From: Neoarius graeffei
Taxonomy: Eukaryota > Chordata > Actinopteri > Siluriformes > Ariidae
Length of the DNA: 64,000 bases
Reading direction: 5' to 3'
Assembly (NCBI RefSeq): GCF_027579695.1
Contig: NC_083590.1
Coordinates: forward strand, 15,821,656-15,885,655
In this document: positions 22,944 to 35,427 of the stretch, piece after piece
How the letters are laid out: each line of letters starts with the position of its first letter
Numbering within the stretch: position 1 is the stretch's first letter
Made by a program: the position numbers and the translations under genes
The notes under the pieces: model-generated
Told to the model about the DNA's origin: nothing
Database searches by the model: none
The model's input: only the letters and a program-made list of their open reading frames with translations

Positions 22944-24995
22944 CGTTCTAGCGCTGCGGTGACTAAAAATGGTACGGTCCACAATAGGGGTGTCTGTCTG
23001 AAATCAATTTACATTAAAATGTTCCTACAATAAGAATGCCGAATGGGAGTTGGTTTGAATTATATATTCTTTTCACAATATCAGAAAAAATATCGGACCC
23101 ACCCAAAACTTATATTTTTGTCTCTTCGGTGGGTACTGGGTCTTCATTGGGGGGTATAGTACCCCCCGTAATTCGAACTATGCCTGTGAGCCACAACTAC
23201 ATGGAAGAACACAACTGTCTCAGCATCATCACTATACAACAAGGAACTACATCAAATAAATAAATAAATCTGTCGGGGGTGTGAAATGCTCGAGGGTCGA
23301 CTTCCTCCTTTATATTCACTTTATTTGTCTGCTCGAACATGCAACCATTAGCAACAACACACAGCATGAACGCGTTTTCTATCCACCGCCAAAACATCCA
23401 GTCCGCTGCCATAAAGCGTCCCTGTTGTAACACTGCTTGAACATTAGTTCCGCCCTATATAAACCATATATGACAGGGCGGAGCTTCTTTTAACTCTTTG
23501 AACTCTTCTTGTCCTCACACTCTCCCCTCCAAGATTTAATGGCATCCTGATATTTACATGATGGATTTTGTTTAAGTTGAAGAAGCTGGAAATATTGTGA
23601 GAATTTATTTTCTATACATTTGTAAAAGAAATTGAAGTGTGTGATTTTGCTTTGAGTGTGTTTTGTGAGGCGATTAGCAGTCGGGGGGAAAGGTCAGGTG
23701 GAAACAGGAAGGGATGCGTGAGGAGAACAAGAACAGAACGAGAGGAGGTGGAGAAGGAGGAGGAAGCGAGTGAAAAGTGCGCTGGGACTCTGCTGCGTTT
23801 GAGGAGTAAAATACCAAGTTGAGATAAATGATTGTGAATGTGCCGAGACACACGGACAGTGAGTCTTTTGAGAGACATTCTAGTTTCAAATTTTCAAGCA
23901 CCACTGTATTGAGTGAGTTGAGAACAAGCTATGGCTATTTTTTTTTTTTACAAATCCAACTTTACGTGTGCATATTTAAACCTTTTTCTAGTAAATAGTT
24001 ACTGTATTTTTTATAATCCTTCTGTTGTCTCTGAATGGTTATTTGCATTGAATCCTTGACATTTAGCTTGGGCTATAAAGGTAGACAAATATTGTTGGAG
24101 GTTATATGGTACTTAACATTTAAAGGTAAGTCAAAAGACATTATTTAAAGAAGATTTAATGCTCATTAGTTCAAGTAGTCTTGCTAAAAACAGACGACAA
24201 AGTACAACATACATTAAAGGTAGAGATACCACTCTATTTAATGAACTCAGGATAGCCACCCCTATTAATGCCTGCACAGCAAAGGGGCGCTACAAGTACT
24301 TAGCTTATGAATCTGCTCATCCATGTTACTTATTCGTGTGCCATCGTAGGCAGCCCTAACTTATGGTAGGTAAATTTTCATTTTTGTTTTCTCATTCTCA
24401 AAGGATTTTTCTTTTCCCTCTCGGACAGGTGACTGGTCAGCATCCTCTTGGTCACTGCATGAGGTTTCAGTCTGGTGATCACCCTCAGCATCCTGTGTGT
24501 CAGTGTCGTTCTCTCGTGTCTCCGTATCCTCTTCCTGCTGACCCACCTGGTGTTCTGTGTTGTCCTCATCATTGAAATCCTCTGCTCCATTTTCTAGATC
24601 GACCTCTGGTGCCTCTGTCCACAGATGTTGCTCACCCTGTTCCCTGACTTCTGCTTGCAATCCTGTAATTCCTCTCCAGTTGTCCTCATCCTCTGAACTG
24701 TGCTCTTGTTGCTTGTGTCTCTGCTTGCTTTTCTGTGTTCTCTTCCTTGGCTCTGCACGTGACACCAGAACACACTATAGCGGATTGAACGTTGCTTCCT
24801 CTTTGGTTTTAAGGTGGAGATTTTTTTTCCACAAATCTCTCAGCTGAGTGACTCTTTAGCTCAGACAAGCTACTATGGATTTTTGTTATTGTTTTGAGTG
24901 ATGAGTACCACAGTATGATGCTTCCCCTCACCCCCCTTTTTTTTTTTTTTAAAGCTGTGAATGAAGGTACATCATGTTGACACTACCGTTTAGAT
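22944..24995. other. Unassigned sequence with a short palindromic TATA segment
   Basis: No coding exon recognised. At 23449-23482 8-bp inverted arms TCCGCCCT/AGGGCGGA flank CTATATAAA, resembling a GC-box/TATA core promoter. An acidic 134-codon open stretch on the minus strand (24361-24765) has no family match and was not called. Confidence 0.3.
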
Positions 24996-24999
24996 TTAA

Positions 25000-25788
25000 A
25001 AGTAGACGGCCTTTTAGTTTCATAAAATCAGTGAAATTTAGTTCCCTCTGAAATGTGGTTATTATGATGTTTATTTCTGTAATATCTCACAAAATCTCAG
25101 GCCATTCTGTGGCTGAGAAGTTATTTAATTTGAGGGGATTCCCGAGCAAATTATGTGTGTGAAATCGCTCGCTTTGTGCAGTCAAGCAAACAGACGAAGT
25201 CCGGTGTACACGTGCAGTTTTACCTTTTGGTGTCGTCTTCTTCTTTTGGGTTTTACGGCAGCTGGCATCCACAGTGTTTCATTACTGCCATCTGCAGGTT
25301 TATCTTTGACCGTGCACTGATAGTTCCATCATTCTGTCGCTAAACGAACAGCTGATTACACCGAGGTGCTCGCTGACCGCCAATATTTATTAGTTTGGTC
25401 CTGCGTTTCCTTTCCTTCACAACATAACGTCTTTTCTTCTCACTTTCCGTTACTGTAGTCGGTCTTTCACGTTTCATTCGCATCCTCCATTTTTCTCTCC
25501 TGTTTCAAATTTGTATCCCACAATGCCTTGTGCGAACGGGGAAAGCTGACCATGTGATGCGTGACATAGTATTGTGAACTGGATCATGGTGAAGCAGGAA
25601 AAAATAGCAGAGAATTTAGTGCCACGTGGCCCTAAGTTAATTAATTGTTCTATTCAAAAAAACTAATAAAATTGGAAGTCTGTGATTTCAAATTCAGTAG
25701 CTTTCAGTCCACTAAACAAAATTAATTGGGTGTCAGGGAAAATTCTTTTTATGACCTCAACCTAAAAAATCTGAAAGGCAGTCTACCT
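25000..25788. mobile_element. TTAA-flanked DNA element, copy A
   Basis: Inverted ends AAGTAGACGGCCTTTTAG (25000) and, inverted, CTGAAAGGCAGTCTACCT (25788) sit between TTAA tetramers at 24996-24999 and 25789-25792. TTAA duplications are typical of piggyBac and Kolobok transposons. The 789-bp copy has no transposase. Its body is shared with 45404-47155 (copy B) and the ends of 49311-53307 (copy C), defining a local family. Confidence 0.65.
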
Positions 25789-25892
25789 TTAACACTAAAT
25801 AATTGTTTTCTGGCTCTAAAGTGCTTGAAAGATAAAACACAATGTGGCTCAAGCTGAATGAGTGATTCAGTAACCCGTTAGCTTCTGTTCAC

Positions 25893-25921
25893 TTGTGTGT
25901 GTGTGTGTGTGTGTGTGTGTA
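25893..25921. repeat. (TG)n microsatellite
   Basis: A short TG run of about 28 bp. A TTG run of about 24 bp follows at 25974-25997. Confidence 0.85.
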
Positions 25922-26209
25922 CATTTTTAGAGCTGTAAGATCTTTTAGTGAAACACTGCTGTACAATATGAATGTGTTGTTGTTGTTGTTGTTGTTGTGT
26001 GTTTTTACCATGGACACTTGTTTCATACTGAGGTGTGTTGATTCTATTTGTGTTTTATTATTTTGGTGTGTGTTATGAATGTACCGGGGAGGGGGTGATG
26101 GGTTGACTTGACACTCAGGTTGTACACCACATTAATATTCAGTGTTTTTGTCCTGCAATAAAAATGTGATGGACAGACAGTTCCATAAAACAGAACACAT
26201 CCCAAGTGT

Positions 26210-26580
26210 CTCATCTCATTATCTGTAGCCGCTTTATCCTGTTCTACAGGGTCGCAGGCAAGCTGGAGCCTATCCCAGCTGACTACGGGCGAAAGGCGGG
26301 GTACACCCTGGACAAGTTGCCAGGTCATCACAGGGCCGACACATACGTAGACACAGACAACCATTCACATTCACACCTACGGTCAATTTAGAGTCACCAG
26401 TTAACCTAACCTGCATGTCTTTGGACTGTGGGGGAAATCGGAGCACCCGGAGGAAACCCACGTGGACACGGGGAGAACATGCAGACTCTGTACAGAAAGG
26501 CCCTCGCCGGCCACGGGGCTCGAACCCGGACCTTCTTGCTGTGAGGCGGCAGCGCTAACCACTACACCACCGTGCCGCCC
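26210..26580 (-). mobile_element. tRNA-headed SINE (copy 2)
   Basis: Minus-strand copy with head GGCGGCACGGTGGTGTAGTGG at the high-coordinate end, A and B boxes intact (GGTTCGAGCCC), and tail at 26210-26220. An exact 12-bp duplication CATCCCAAGTGT flanks it at 26198-26209 and 26581-26592, showing retroposition. Confidence 0.95.
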
Positions 26581-26592
26581 CATCCCAAGTGT

Positions 26593-27252
26593 GTGTGTCG
26601 TTAATGATTCTTCATCAGATTCCTTCTTGACACTATAAAGACACATTTATCGAGCATTACATCACAGTGCTGCTGAGTTCTTCACTCTGATTGGTCAGAA
26701 GGTGTTGATTAATTTTAAGTAGTGCAGGTTTGTGTTAATGAGCTTGTTCGAGTATGTTATTGTTTCTATAGTAACAGCTCCTTCTGCGCCACACAAACAA
26801 TTAAAAAAAAAAATTCCAGAATTGTTATGGTGGATTTTTCTGTTAAAAAAATGTTTATTAAAGAAAAATCCAGCATTTTTAAAAACCTGGACCCTATTTT
26901 CCCATCTCTTTCTACTCATATATTTACTCAGGACAAAAATGATTGAAATCGGTCCAGTATTGAGTTAGAACTCTGCAACCGCTAAATGTCTGTACAAGGT
27001 AATTCTACAGGGCAAACATGTGATGACTGAGATGTAGTGATGGCCAAATGAAGCTTCATGAAACACTGAAGCTTTCCAGCCAGTTGTGTTGAGAAAGGCT
27101 TCATTTCTCGAGGCTTCACTTGCTCACTAGAGACACCTGCTGGTCAGACAAATAATCATACAATCATCCAGACAATCCAGAGGCTGGAGCACAGCAGTTC
27201 ATCAAACCAGGGTTATAGAAAGATACATCTGGAAATATATTCTACATTTCTA
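26593..27252. other. Non-coding; possible common fish MITE near 26667-26790
   Basis: The stretch TCTGATTGGTCAGAAGGTGTTGATTAATTTT resembles a widespread fish MITE from memory; no paired inverted end was found. Sequence at 27034-27130 (AAATGAAGCTTCATGAA and similar) is rich in AAGCTTC motifs, also typical of a fish repeat. Neither is secure. Confidence 0.3.
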
Positions 27253-27264
27253 TATCCTGAATAT

Positions 27265-27631
27265 CTCATCTCATTATCTCTAGCCGCTTTATCCTTCTCC
27301 AGGGTCACAGGCAAGCTGGAGCCTATCCCAGCTGACTACAGGCGAAAGGCGGGGTACACCCTGGACAAGTCGTCAGGTCATCACAGGGCTGACACATAGA
27401 CACAGACAACCATTCACACTCACATTCACACCTACGGTCAATTTAGAGTCACCAGTTAACCTAACCTGCATGTCTTTGGACTGTGGGGGAAACCGGAGCA
27501 CCTGGAGGAAACCCACGTGGACATGGGGAGAACATGCAAACTCCGCACAGAAAGGCCCTCGCCGGCCACGGGGCTCGAACCCGGACCTTCTTGCTGTGAG
27601 GCGACAGCGCTAACCACTACACCACCGTGCC
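27265..27631 (-). mobile_element. tRNA-headed SINE (copy 3)
   Basis: Same family and orientation as the copy at 26210-26580. Flanked by an exact 12-bp target duplication TATCCTGAATAT at 27253-27264 and 27632-27643. The head lacks the first few bases (begins at the CACGGTGG part), a slight 5' truncation. Confidence 0.95.
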
Positions 27632-28541
27632 TATCCTGAATATAACTTAGAAATTTTATTTATTTTTATATATATATATATATTATTGTATAGAATTAGT
27701 ATATTTCAATTTCTTATATAAAGGAATTGAGTAACATGATAGATCATAATAATGGTATTACTACAGCTCCAGTTGTGTTTAGTGAGAAGGAGGAAGCTTG
27801 TGAAACTGGACAGAAGAGCCTGTGGGACTGATATGTTTGTGGGACTGATAATTCCATGGGACTCAGAAATAACATCATGACTTTAACATTAAAAACTCTA
27901 CAATAGATTTAAATACAAAAATGAGCAACAATCCCTGTGAAAAACGCCCAGAAACAGATTGTGCCACAATAGTTTTTTTTTATCCAAAGAAATGAGACCA
28001 AAGTGCCGTTTAAATACAGATTTATTATATTTAGTTTATCTTACATCCAGGTTTATAGTTGGAGAATAAAAAAATGTCGGAGTGTCAGTTTACACATGAA
28101 CAAACCCCGAATCGCGCGCGTCACTTCCGGATATCTAGAACTCCGCCCCTGAGACAAACCAATTACGTCACTCTTGTTCCGCGAGGCGTCGTTTGTTTGC
28201 GGTCACGTGGTTTTATGCACCTTGATAGCGGGGATTCATTTGGCACGCGCTCTCAGATTCGACACATGATTCAAAGATTCGGATTCATCTGACACGGAAC
28301 ACACACTGCAGGTAGTGAGGAATGTGAGTCTGTCACTGAGGAGCTTGGGAGGTCCAAGGTTATTGATCAGATCCAGATAAGAGAACAAGCTACGTGTGCA
28401 GTGATCCTGCAGAAATCTGAACAGTCCATGCAGCAGATCAGAAATATTAAATACACAGAAACATTTAACTATTATAATGTTAGAGTATTATATATTTGTG
28501 TTTTCTGAGAAAGTGTTTTCTGTCGTAATGTAGAAAAATAT

Positions 28542-28904
28542 TGTCACATCTGCACTGGATTCTATTCCAGACTCCATTTCCCAGAACCCACCACAGCTCT
28601 CACGTTCAAGCTCACTGAGCTTCTCATCACACACAACTGTCTCTAATCACAGCATTAAAGGACTGCACACAGATACACTAACTGCAAAGTAATCACTCAG
28701 TTAACATGAAGTTCTGACATTACCAAGCCATTGTTTGTGTTTTGACCCTGCTTCTGATTTTGCTCTTGTTATACTGTTTGCTGATCGCATGACCTCTGCC
28801 TGGCTTTGACCAAGCCTCTGCCTGATGTTATGTACCTGTTTGCCAAGTGTTCAGTAAAGACTCTAATCTGCAGTTGTATCTGTGCCTCTTCCTGTGTGTG
28901 ACAG
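28542..28904 (+). mobile_element. Probable LTR of a Ty3/gypsy element
   Basis: Starts TGTCACATCTGCACTGG and ends GTGTGTGACA, i.e. TG...CA. It contains the fish gypsy-LTR-like wording ACTCCATTTCCCAGAACCC and a run of pyrimidine-rich CTGCCTGGCTTTGACC, and lies directly before a gag-like frame. No second LTR is seen, so the element is truncated at its 3' side. The boundaries are by eye. Confidence 0.45.
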
Positions 28905-28922
28905 ATTACTTTACCTTGTAGT

Positions 28923-29519
28923 ATGGATGCAGCAGATTTGGAGGCTCAGCGCAATGCACTTTATACCCAAGGGCATTTCATTGGCGAGTAACAACAGGGG
29001 ATCCAAGTGGTTGAGGCCCAGGTCCAGCAACTCACTGAAGCCCTTGCCCAAATCTTGACCCAGCATGTCACACCTCCAGCATCCCCAACTCCAGTGGCAC
29101 AAGTTGTTCCCCTCATTCCGCAGCCTGACAAGTTCACAGGAGACCCTTCCAGTGTAGAGGATTTCTACTTCAGTGCTTCCTCTATATGGATGATCAGGAG
29201 GGCACCTCCAACCAGTCCATAATCACCCAGTTCCTGGGTTTGCTCACTGGCAAAGCCCTCAAGTGGTCTACAGCTGTATGGGAGAGAGGTGGCAAATTGA
29301 TCTCTTCCTGCAACCACTTCATCACAATGTTCAGGAGAGTGTTTGACAATGCCCCTGAGGGAAAGGAGATCGGAGAACAGCTATTGGCAGCTAAACAAGG
29401 AGGGAGACAAGCGGTGGAATATACCCTTGAGTTCTGAATGTTGGCTGTGGGGGTGGGTGGAACGAGGCTGAATTTTGCCAGGGCCTCAGTGTGGAAGTAC
29501 TCAGGAGATGGCATGTCAG
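28923..29519 (+). pseudogene. Ty3/gypsy gag (capsid) fragment
   Basis: Follows the LTR by about 20 bp. It begins MDAADLEAQRNAL, then (after an in-frame TAA) QVQQLTEALAQIL, a proline-rich linker, PDKFTGDPSSVEDF, FLGLLTGKALKWSTAVWE, MFRRVFDNAPEGKEIGEQLL and VEYTLEF: the order of the capsid-like region of vertebrate Ty3/gypsy and sushi-type gag. At least one stop and two frame changes interrupt it. Protease, RT and integrase are absent, so it is an inactive remnant. Confidence 0.7.
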
Positions 29520-30205
29520 GATGATGAATAATAATATGACGTCATAATGTGATAATCAGGATAAAATGTGAAATCTTTCTCAGCAGCTTTCTTTTGTCTT
29601 TTCACAAACAGATTTTATGTGAGATTATTATTATTATTATTATTATTATGAATGACAACATTCTTATTCCATTTCTTGGTAATTAAAGTGGACTGGACTT
29701 GCAGTGTAACTTCGGAACAACAAAACATCAAGAGTCTCCCTGAATGAGTAAACATTTCAATTTCACTGTTTTCTTTTTCAATTTAAAATTCATCTCAAAG
29801 AGCCGAATCAAAGAGTCGATTCATTCCCTGAACGACACATCACTCGGAGTGAATCTGTTTTTCTGGAAGTGAAAGTGTTTCCCTTTCAGCTGCGACACCG
29901 TTTTGTTGTTGTTGGAAAAACAATAATACAAACTCCAACTCCAGGCAGAACCGGTGAGATTAATGAAGCCCAGCATGGAGTGCTGAGTAAAAGTAAGTGC
30001 TGTGTTGGAGAGAAATGTGGTTGTATTTGACTGAGCTCGTGTAAAAACAGCAGTAAAACTGCGCAACTGAAATCATCTTCCCTGTAAAGCTGCTGTTTAT
30101 CGGCTGTGTGTTCTATATTCGAGTTTCTCTCTTCAGTTTCTGGAAATCACATTTTTGGGTAGTTTGCACTTTAGCGACTGTAACAATGGAAACTAGAGCA
30201 ACGGC
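29520..30205. other. Unassigned non-coding sequence with (ATT)n
   Basis: Contains a short ATT microsatellite at 29624-29649 and otherwise nothing recognised. Confidence 0.4.
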
Positions 30206-30533
30206 TACAATTATCGGCAGTCCATAATTATCGACACATTTTCAGATTTACCGATAAAAAACAATTTTACAAAGGTGAGTTTCAGTTCCAACAGTTATTA
30301 TTGGTTAATTAATCAGCCGGAAGACCCGCCTAGCCCTTTGATCTTGTCGTCTGATGACGCAGCTCATTACCTGCGATGGAATTTATCATCACGATCAGCA
30401 ATCTGAGGAAAACCCGGAGTTATCATCGCAGGTAAGCATGGTGGAAAGATCATGGACATGTTTTTACTGATCAGATTCACCCTTATTTCATTATCTCCTT
30501 TTCAAAACCTACTTTATTTCTTATTCATTTGAC

Positions 30534-32153
30534 CAGAGGCGTCAGAAGCATTTTTAATGGGGTCTGGGGGTCGTCCCCCAGAAAATTTTTAACTAATTAG
30601 ATGCCATTTCCTGCATTTTGGTGTATTTTTAACAGGTTGTTAAACACCTAATTTTACCTACAAAGTCACTTAATTCAATGACTATTTTAGAGACTCAACA
30701 ATAAGTCCTCATTCAACTCGTCCATATATTCATCAGCCTGTTTTTAAACCCACTGCTCTGCCTAAGATAATGAGATGAATGTGATACAATTTATCACCAA
30801 CAATGACTTTATGGGTGTATTTTACTTTTTATTTTGTGTTTCCTTTTTTTAGTTTTAGATGTAACACAACATGCCACTGTGTGAAGCAATAGTGACACTC
30901 AACTGTATGTTTAAAAATAAGAATATTTCATAATTTCACACAGTGAACAGGCATGACATGGCATCATGCAAACTTCATAACGCAATCACACAACGGTGAC
31001 ACACAAAATAACTTGACACAATGAACAGGTGCAATTTTGTTCACCACCAACTATAGTGGGTGTATTTTACTTTTTTCCGTTTTAGTGATACTCATAACAA
31101 AAATGGCATGGCATCATGCAGTCTTCATAACACAAAATTACACTGTGTCAAGCAACGACACATAAAAGAGAACTTCACACAATGAACAAGTGCAGTTTTG
31201 TCAACCTACATGCAATGGTGGTACTACAGTAACATTTACAGATTAGTATAACATAGATTTATAGATATAACTCCTTCTTACATTGGTGCTACCACAATTT
31301 CTACCACTTCATAACTTTTATCCCCCTTTCCTTCACAATCCACCTGGAATAACATCCATTGCTTTCCTTTCTACTATTCCTTCCTCATACACTGATTTCC
31401 CATGTTACTTTCCAGAAAACTGGCAAAGACCAGACAAAAGTTCTTCAAATCACAACAGGGAATCAATAAATATCATCAGAGCAGACTTGACCTCATTCTT
31501 GGCATTACAATAAGGTCGGCCTACTGGGTTTGAATTAAAGGATAGCTAACATTAAGCTAGTTGATACATCTAACATTGACTAGCCAGCTTTACTAACCTT
31601 TCCATCGGGACAAAAAAAAAAACCCTGTCCTGTGGGGAAATTTTGACTGACTTTCCGCTTCTTTGTAAAGAATGTCCTTATGTCCATTGTGTCTGGGAAG
31701 GAGCAAATACTGCAAACAATTCATCATCAACCAAGAATACCCCATTAAGCTAAGCTTATTTCATTGTTTAGTTGAACATTAATTTAACATAGCCCAGGGT
31801 TAATTTTGAGGGCATATAACAAAAGAATAAGGTTTTAGCAAAAGCTAGACATTGTGAGGTGGCAATGGGGCTGACGTCACCTCCTCCACTTTCGAGCAGC
31901 TGCACCAAAATGTCTGCTTGCACTGAGATTCACTCGCATGCAGTGAGTTGTTGTCGGTAACACCTTGAAAACCTGGAGTGGATATTCAGTGGTATGTGGA
32001 TTCTCTTATCGATCAAGTGGAATGGATTATTTCACGAAGCAATAGAAACGGCGCTGGGTGAATTAATATTTAATATTAAATGTGGGGGGGTCCAAACGAA
32101 GAATTATGAAATGTGAAGGGGACACTTCACATTCAATGGTGGTGACGCCCAGG
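30534..32153. mobile_element. hAT-type element inside the pogo-like element
   Basis: Ends CAGAGGCGTCAGAAGC and, inverted, GGTGGTGACGCCCAGG, with exact 8-bp duplications CATTTGAC at 30526-30533 and 32154-32161. The 1620 bp hold no recognisable transposase. A block with GGCATGGCATCATGCA and ACACAATGAACA is tandemly duplicated at about 30945-31050 and 31095-31200. Confidence 0.75.
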
Positions 32154-32313
32154 CATTTGACGGTTCCCATTTTGTATCTAAATGCGCGTCTGAGAAGTCG
32201 CGTGAGGTGTCAATAACAGTGCTCACTTTCACCGGTGTCCACCATTATCGACACCCTGTGGAATTAAATGACATTTACAACTGTTATGGATCGATGGGAG
32301 GAAAACGCCATTC

Positions 32314-32980
32314 ACCAACAATCTGCCAGGCAAAGGATGGTTTTACCCATTTCGCAAGAGGCATCCAGAGATAACAGAATGGGTTCCGCAACTTCTTGGG
32401 AGAGAACGAGCCTCCATCAGTTTTGAAATGCTTCAGGGTTGGTACAAGGGCCTTAATTCATTTTTGGAGAAGGAGGTACCGGGTTTTCAGAATCTTATGA
32501 ACGATCCCAAGCACATTTTCAACACAGGTGAGGATGGATTTCCCCTTTGCGTTACAAGCAATCGGGTGTTAACACCTGTATCCTTGTGACGTGTACCGAG
32601 TCATTTCCAACACAGTGTCAAATCACAGTTATGGCATGCTTCAATGCCTTCGGGGATTACTCGCCTCCTTTTAATTGTCTTCCCTGGCTGGAGATTCAGG
32701 AATATAGGTTTGTCAGAATTCCCAGAAGCCATTTACGGTCTTGCTGACAGTGGTTGGGTGGACAGTGATTTGTTCTTTGAATTTCTGAAGTGTTCTGTCA
32801 AGTTTATGAAAAAGAAACACAACTGGTTCCCTGTCATTGTCTTTGTTGATGGACATTCCACCCACATCTCGCTTGCGACAGCAGAATTTTGTGCTGCAAA
32901 TGGAGTAATTCTCGACTGTCTCCTGCCCAGTGCCACTCACATCTTGCAGGCTTGTGATATTGGATTGTTTTTTATAAATC
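32314..32980 (+). pseudogene. pogo/jerky-type DDE transposase remnant
   Basis: In order: GKGWFYPFRKRHPEI and LGRERASISF (end of the CENPB-type DNA-binding region), PKHIFNTGEDGFPLC (first catalytic block; canonical N-x-D-E-T/S-G-F, here Asp replaced by Gly), a stop near 32588, QITVMACFNAFGDYSPP, a frameshift near 32665, then FPGWRFRNIGLSEFPEAIY, IVFVDGHSTHISL (second catalytic Asp) and PSATHILQACDIGLF. This is the DDE_1 superfamily. A stop, frameshift, missing catalytic Asp and a SINE inserted right after GLF make it inactive. Confidence 0.75.
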
Positions 32981-33176
32981 ATCATCTGGATGTGGGCGGC
33001 ACGGTGGTGTAGTGGTTAGCGCTGTCGCCTCACAGCAAGAAGGTCCTGGGTTCGAGCCCCGGGTCCGGCGAGGGCCTTTCTGTGTGGAGTTTGCATGTTC
33101 TCCCCGTGTCCGTGTGGGTTTCCTCCGGGTGCTCCGGTTTCCCCCACAGTCCAAAGACATGCAGGTTAGGTTAACT

Positions 33177-33425
33177 CAGCGGTTCCCAAAGTGTGGTGCG
33201 CGCACCCCTGGGGGTGCGCGAGCTGCCACTAGGGGGTGCGCAAGATAAAAAATGTAATGGCGATTTTTAACTCTTCTCCGCCGTAACGGTTCTGCAGTAG
33301 TTTGTGGCTTCATTCATTCATTCATTCGCGATGCTCAACTGGTTGAAATCGGCAAAACTAAATGCGCCACCACAAATCAGGGATGAAGGAGGAGAAACCC
33401 CAACAGATAGGGAGGAATCCACCCA

Positions 33426-33482
<57 letters not shown>

Positions 33483-34096
33483 CAGACTGAGCCGCCAGCG
33501 CTGCACTTCACAATCAGATGGATCCTCTTCTTTATCTGTTCCTGATGTGCTCCTTAATTGTTGTATCTCTTTAAAATGCATATGTTCATAATTATCATTG
33601 CTATTTTTACTGTTATTATATGTTAACTTTTTTGCAAACTAAATTCATTCTCAATTCATTTTCATAACCTTGTAATGACAGGGTTGTGTTGCTAGTGTTT
33701 TAAACACGGATGAAAATCATATATTTTCCCCATATCTGGCTGGTAGACTCCATGCCTCGATGTGATCTCCCTTTGTAATGAATTTGCGCATTTACCGTGT
33801 TGCAACGTTTTAAAACTGTTACATTTCAATTAAATTCTATCTAATTCAAATACAAGAGCGCATAATATGTTAATGTGATTCGATGTTCTCATTCGAGCAC
33901 GACGTGCTACCTGTAAGGTGTTTTTTTTTTTTCACTTTTGTGGTTTCCTGCAGGTGTGGCAAACGATGTTTATCATTTTAGCACGATTAAAGATGCTGCC
34001 GTTATAAGAAAGCGTGTGTTTTTTGAAACTGGGGGTGCGTCAACCTGGTTGGAGTATAGAAGGGGGTGCGCGGCCAAAAAAGTTTGGGAACCGCTG
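33177..34096. mobile_element. hAT element nested in the SINE
   Basis: Ends CAGCGGTTCCCAAAGTGTGG and, inverted, AAAAAGTTTGGGAACCGCTG with exact 8-bp duplication GGTTAACT at 33169-33176 and 34097-34104; removing element and one duplicate restores the normal SINE sequence. GGGGGTGCGC motifs recur near both ends. A short MASFIHSFAMLNWLK frame (33304) is a possible transposase start that breaks down in a microsatellite. Confidence 0.95.
33429..33479. repeat. (TCTG)n(TC)n compound microsatellite
   Basis: Several TCTG units followed by about 28 bp of TC, inside the nested hAT. Confidence 0.9.
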
Positions 34097-34162
34097 GGTT
34101 AACTGGTGACTCTAAATTGACCGTAGGTGTGAATGTGAGTGTGAATGGTTGTCTGTGTCTAT

Positions 34163-35427
34163 TGGCCCTTTTCCACTACCCTTTTTCAGCTCACTTCAGC
34201 TCGCTTCAGCTCACTTCAGCCCGACACGGCTCGCGTTTCGACTACCAAAAACCAGCACGACTCAGCTCGTTTCAGCCCTGCTTAGCCCCTAAAACTCGCA
34301 CCGTTTTGGAGTGGGGCTGAAGCGAGCCAAACCGTGCTGACTGAGGCTGGGGGCGTGAGCAGACACTCCCCTGTGCACTGATTGGTGAGGAGGCGTGTCC
34401 TCACATGCCCACACACGCCCCGCGAGCGCGCTGGGATCTGTAAACACCGCAAACCCGGAAGAAGAAGAATTATGAATTACGAGAATTTCTGAAGCCTTAT
34501 GCACCTCGCCTCATCTATACGCTCTTGCCAGTATCTGTCCGCGTTGTCGGTGACAACAAGCCACAGCACCGAGACCAGCAACACTAACGACTCCATGTCC
34601 TCGATGTTTATTGTTTACTATTCGGGTCGTGAGACTACCGCTTAAAAGCTCACTGAATCAGTGACATACAGAGCATCGTGGACGAGTTCGCGGAGCGCAA
34701 GGCTCGCCGTATGCCCTTCAAATAATGCGCGCAGTAGGCTATTGATGTTTTATTATGAGCCATGTACAGTATGTCGCCTAATGTTTTTTTGTTTGAGTTA
34801 CATGTTCGTTTGAAGGACTTAATGTACAAAATAACATAGTTGCACCCCGGAGTGTTGAAATTGGTAAACACAGTGCATTCAGTGAGGTTTGCACCGCCCT
34901 CCTTTTATTTCTGACTCTTCCTTTCACCGTTGCAACCTCTGAGCGCTCATTCGTATGCCCTTCAAATAATGTGCGCAGTATAGGCTATTGATGTTTTATT
35001 ATGAGCCATGTACAGTATCCTAATGTTTTTTGTTTCTGAGTTACATGTTCGTTTGAAGGACTTGATGTACTAAATAACATAGTTGCACCCGGTAGTGTTG
35101 AAATTGGTAAACACCGCAGTTGCGGACATTTTGTAGCCTAAAATGATGTTATGATAAGCTTTAATAAAATGCCCGGTCATTTGCCCCGCCCCCGGCCCGG
35201 CTCTGACTTGTTCCGCCACTGTCACTGATGTCACTGTTTGCGCTGCTTAACGACATCACATGACGTCCACCCACTTTCGCTAACTCCACCCAATGTGTCC
35301 ACCCACTTCCAGCCAGCACGGTTCAGCGCGGTTGTAGTCGAAATGCAACTTCAATAGCCCCGCTCAGCTCGACTCAGCTCGACTCGGCACGGCACGGCTC
35401 AGCCGCGTTTGTAGTGGAAAAGCGGCA
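34163..35427. mobile_element. PIF/Harbinger-like element nested in the SINE
   Basis: Ends TGGCCCTTTTCCACTAC and, inverted, GTAGTGGAAAAGCGGCA, with TAT on each side (34160-34162, 35428-35430); removing it restores the SINE GTCTATGTGTCAG. A 3-bp duplication fits PIF/Harbinger. Subterminal CAGCTC(G/A)CTTCAGCTC repeats occur at both ends. No transposase is recognised. A direct duplication of about 160 bp lies inside. Confidence 0.75.
34706..35112. repeat. Direct duplication within the Harbinger-like element
   Basis: CGTATGCCCTTCAAATAATG...GTAAACAC at 34707-34870 recurs at 34952-35112 with only a handful of differences, about 245 bp apart. Confidence 0.85.

Noticed and set aside
24361-24765. 134-codon acidic open frame on the minus strand
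   Set aside because: Low-complexity Glu/Asp-rich peptide with no family resemblance, no splice evidence, and an overlapping frame on the other strand.
27034-29843. Large element with AGTGATG ends enclosing SINE 3 and the gag fragment
   Set aside because: Only seven bases match between the ends and no target duplication is seen; too weak.
33012-33248. Open frames of the SAVASQQEGPG / SCCEATALTTTPPC type
   Set aside because: They are translations of the SINE body in various frames and recur at every SINE copy; not proteins.
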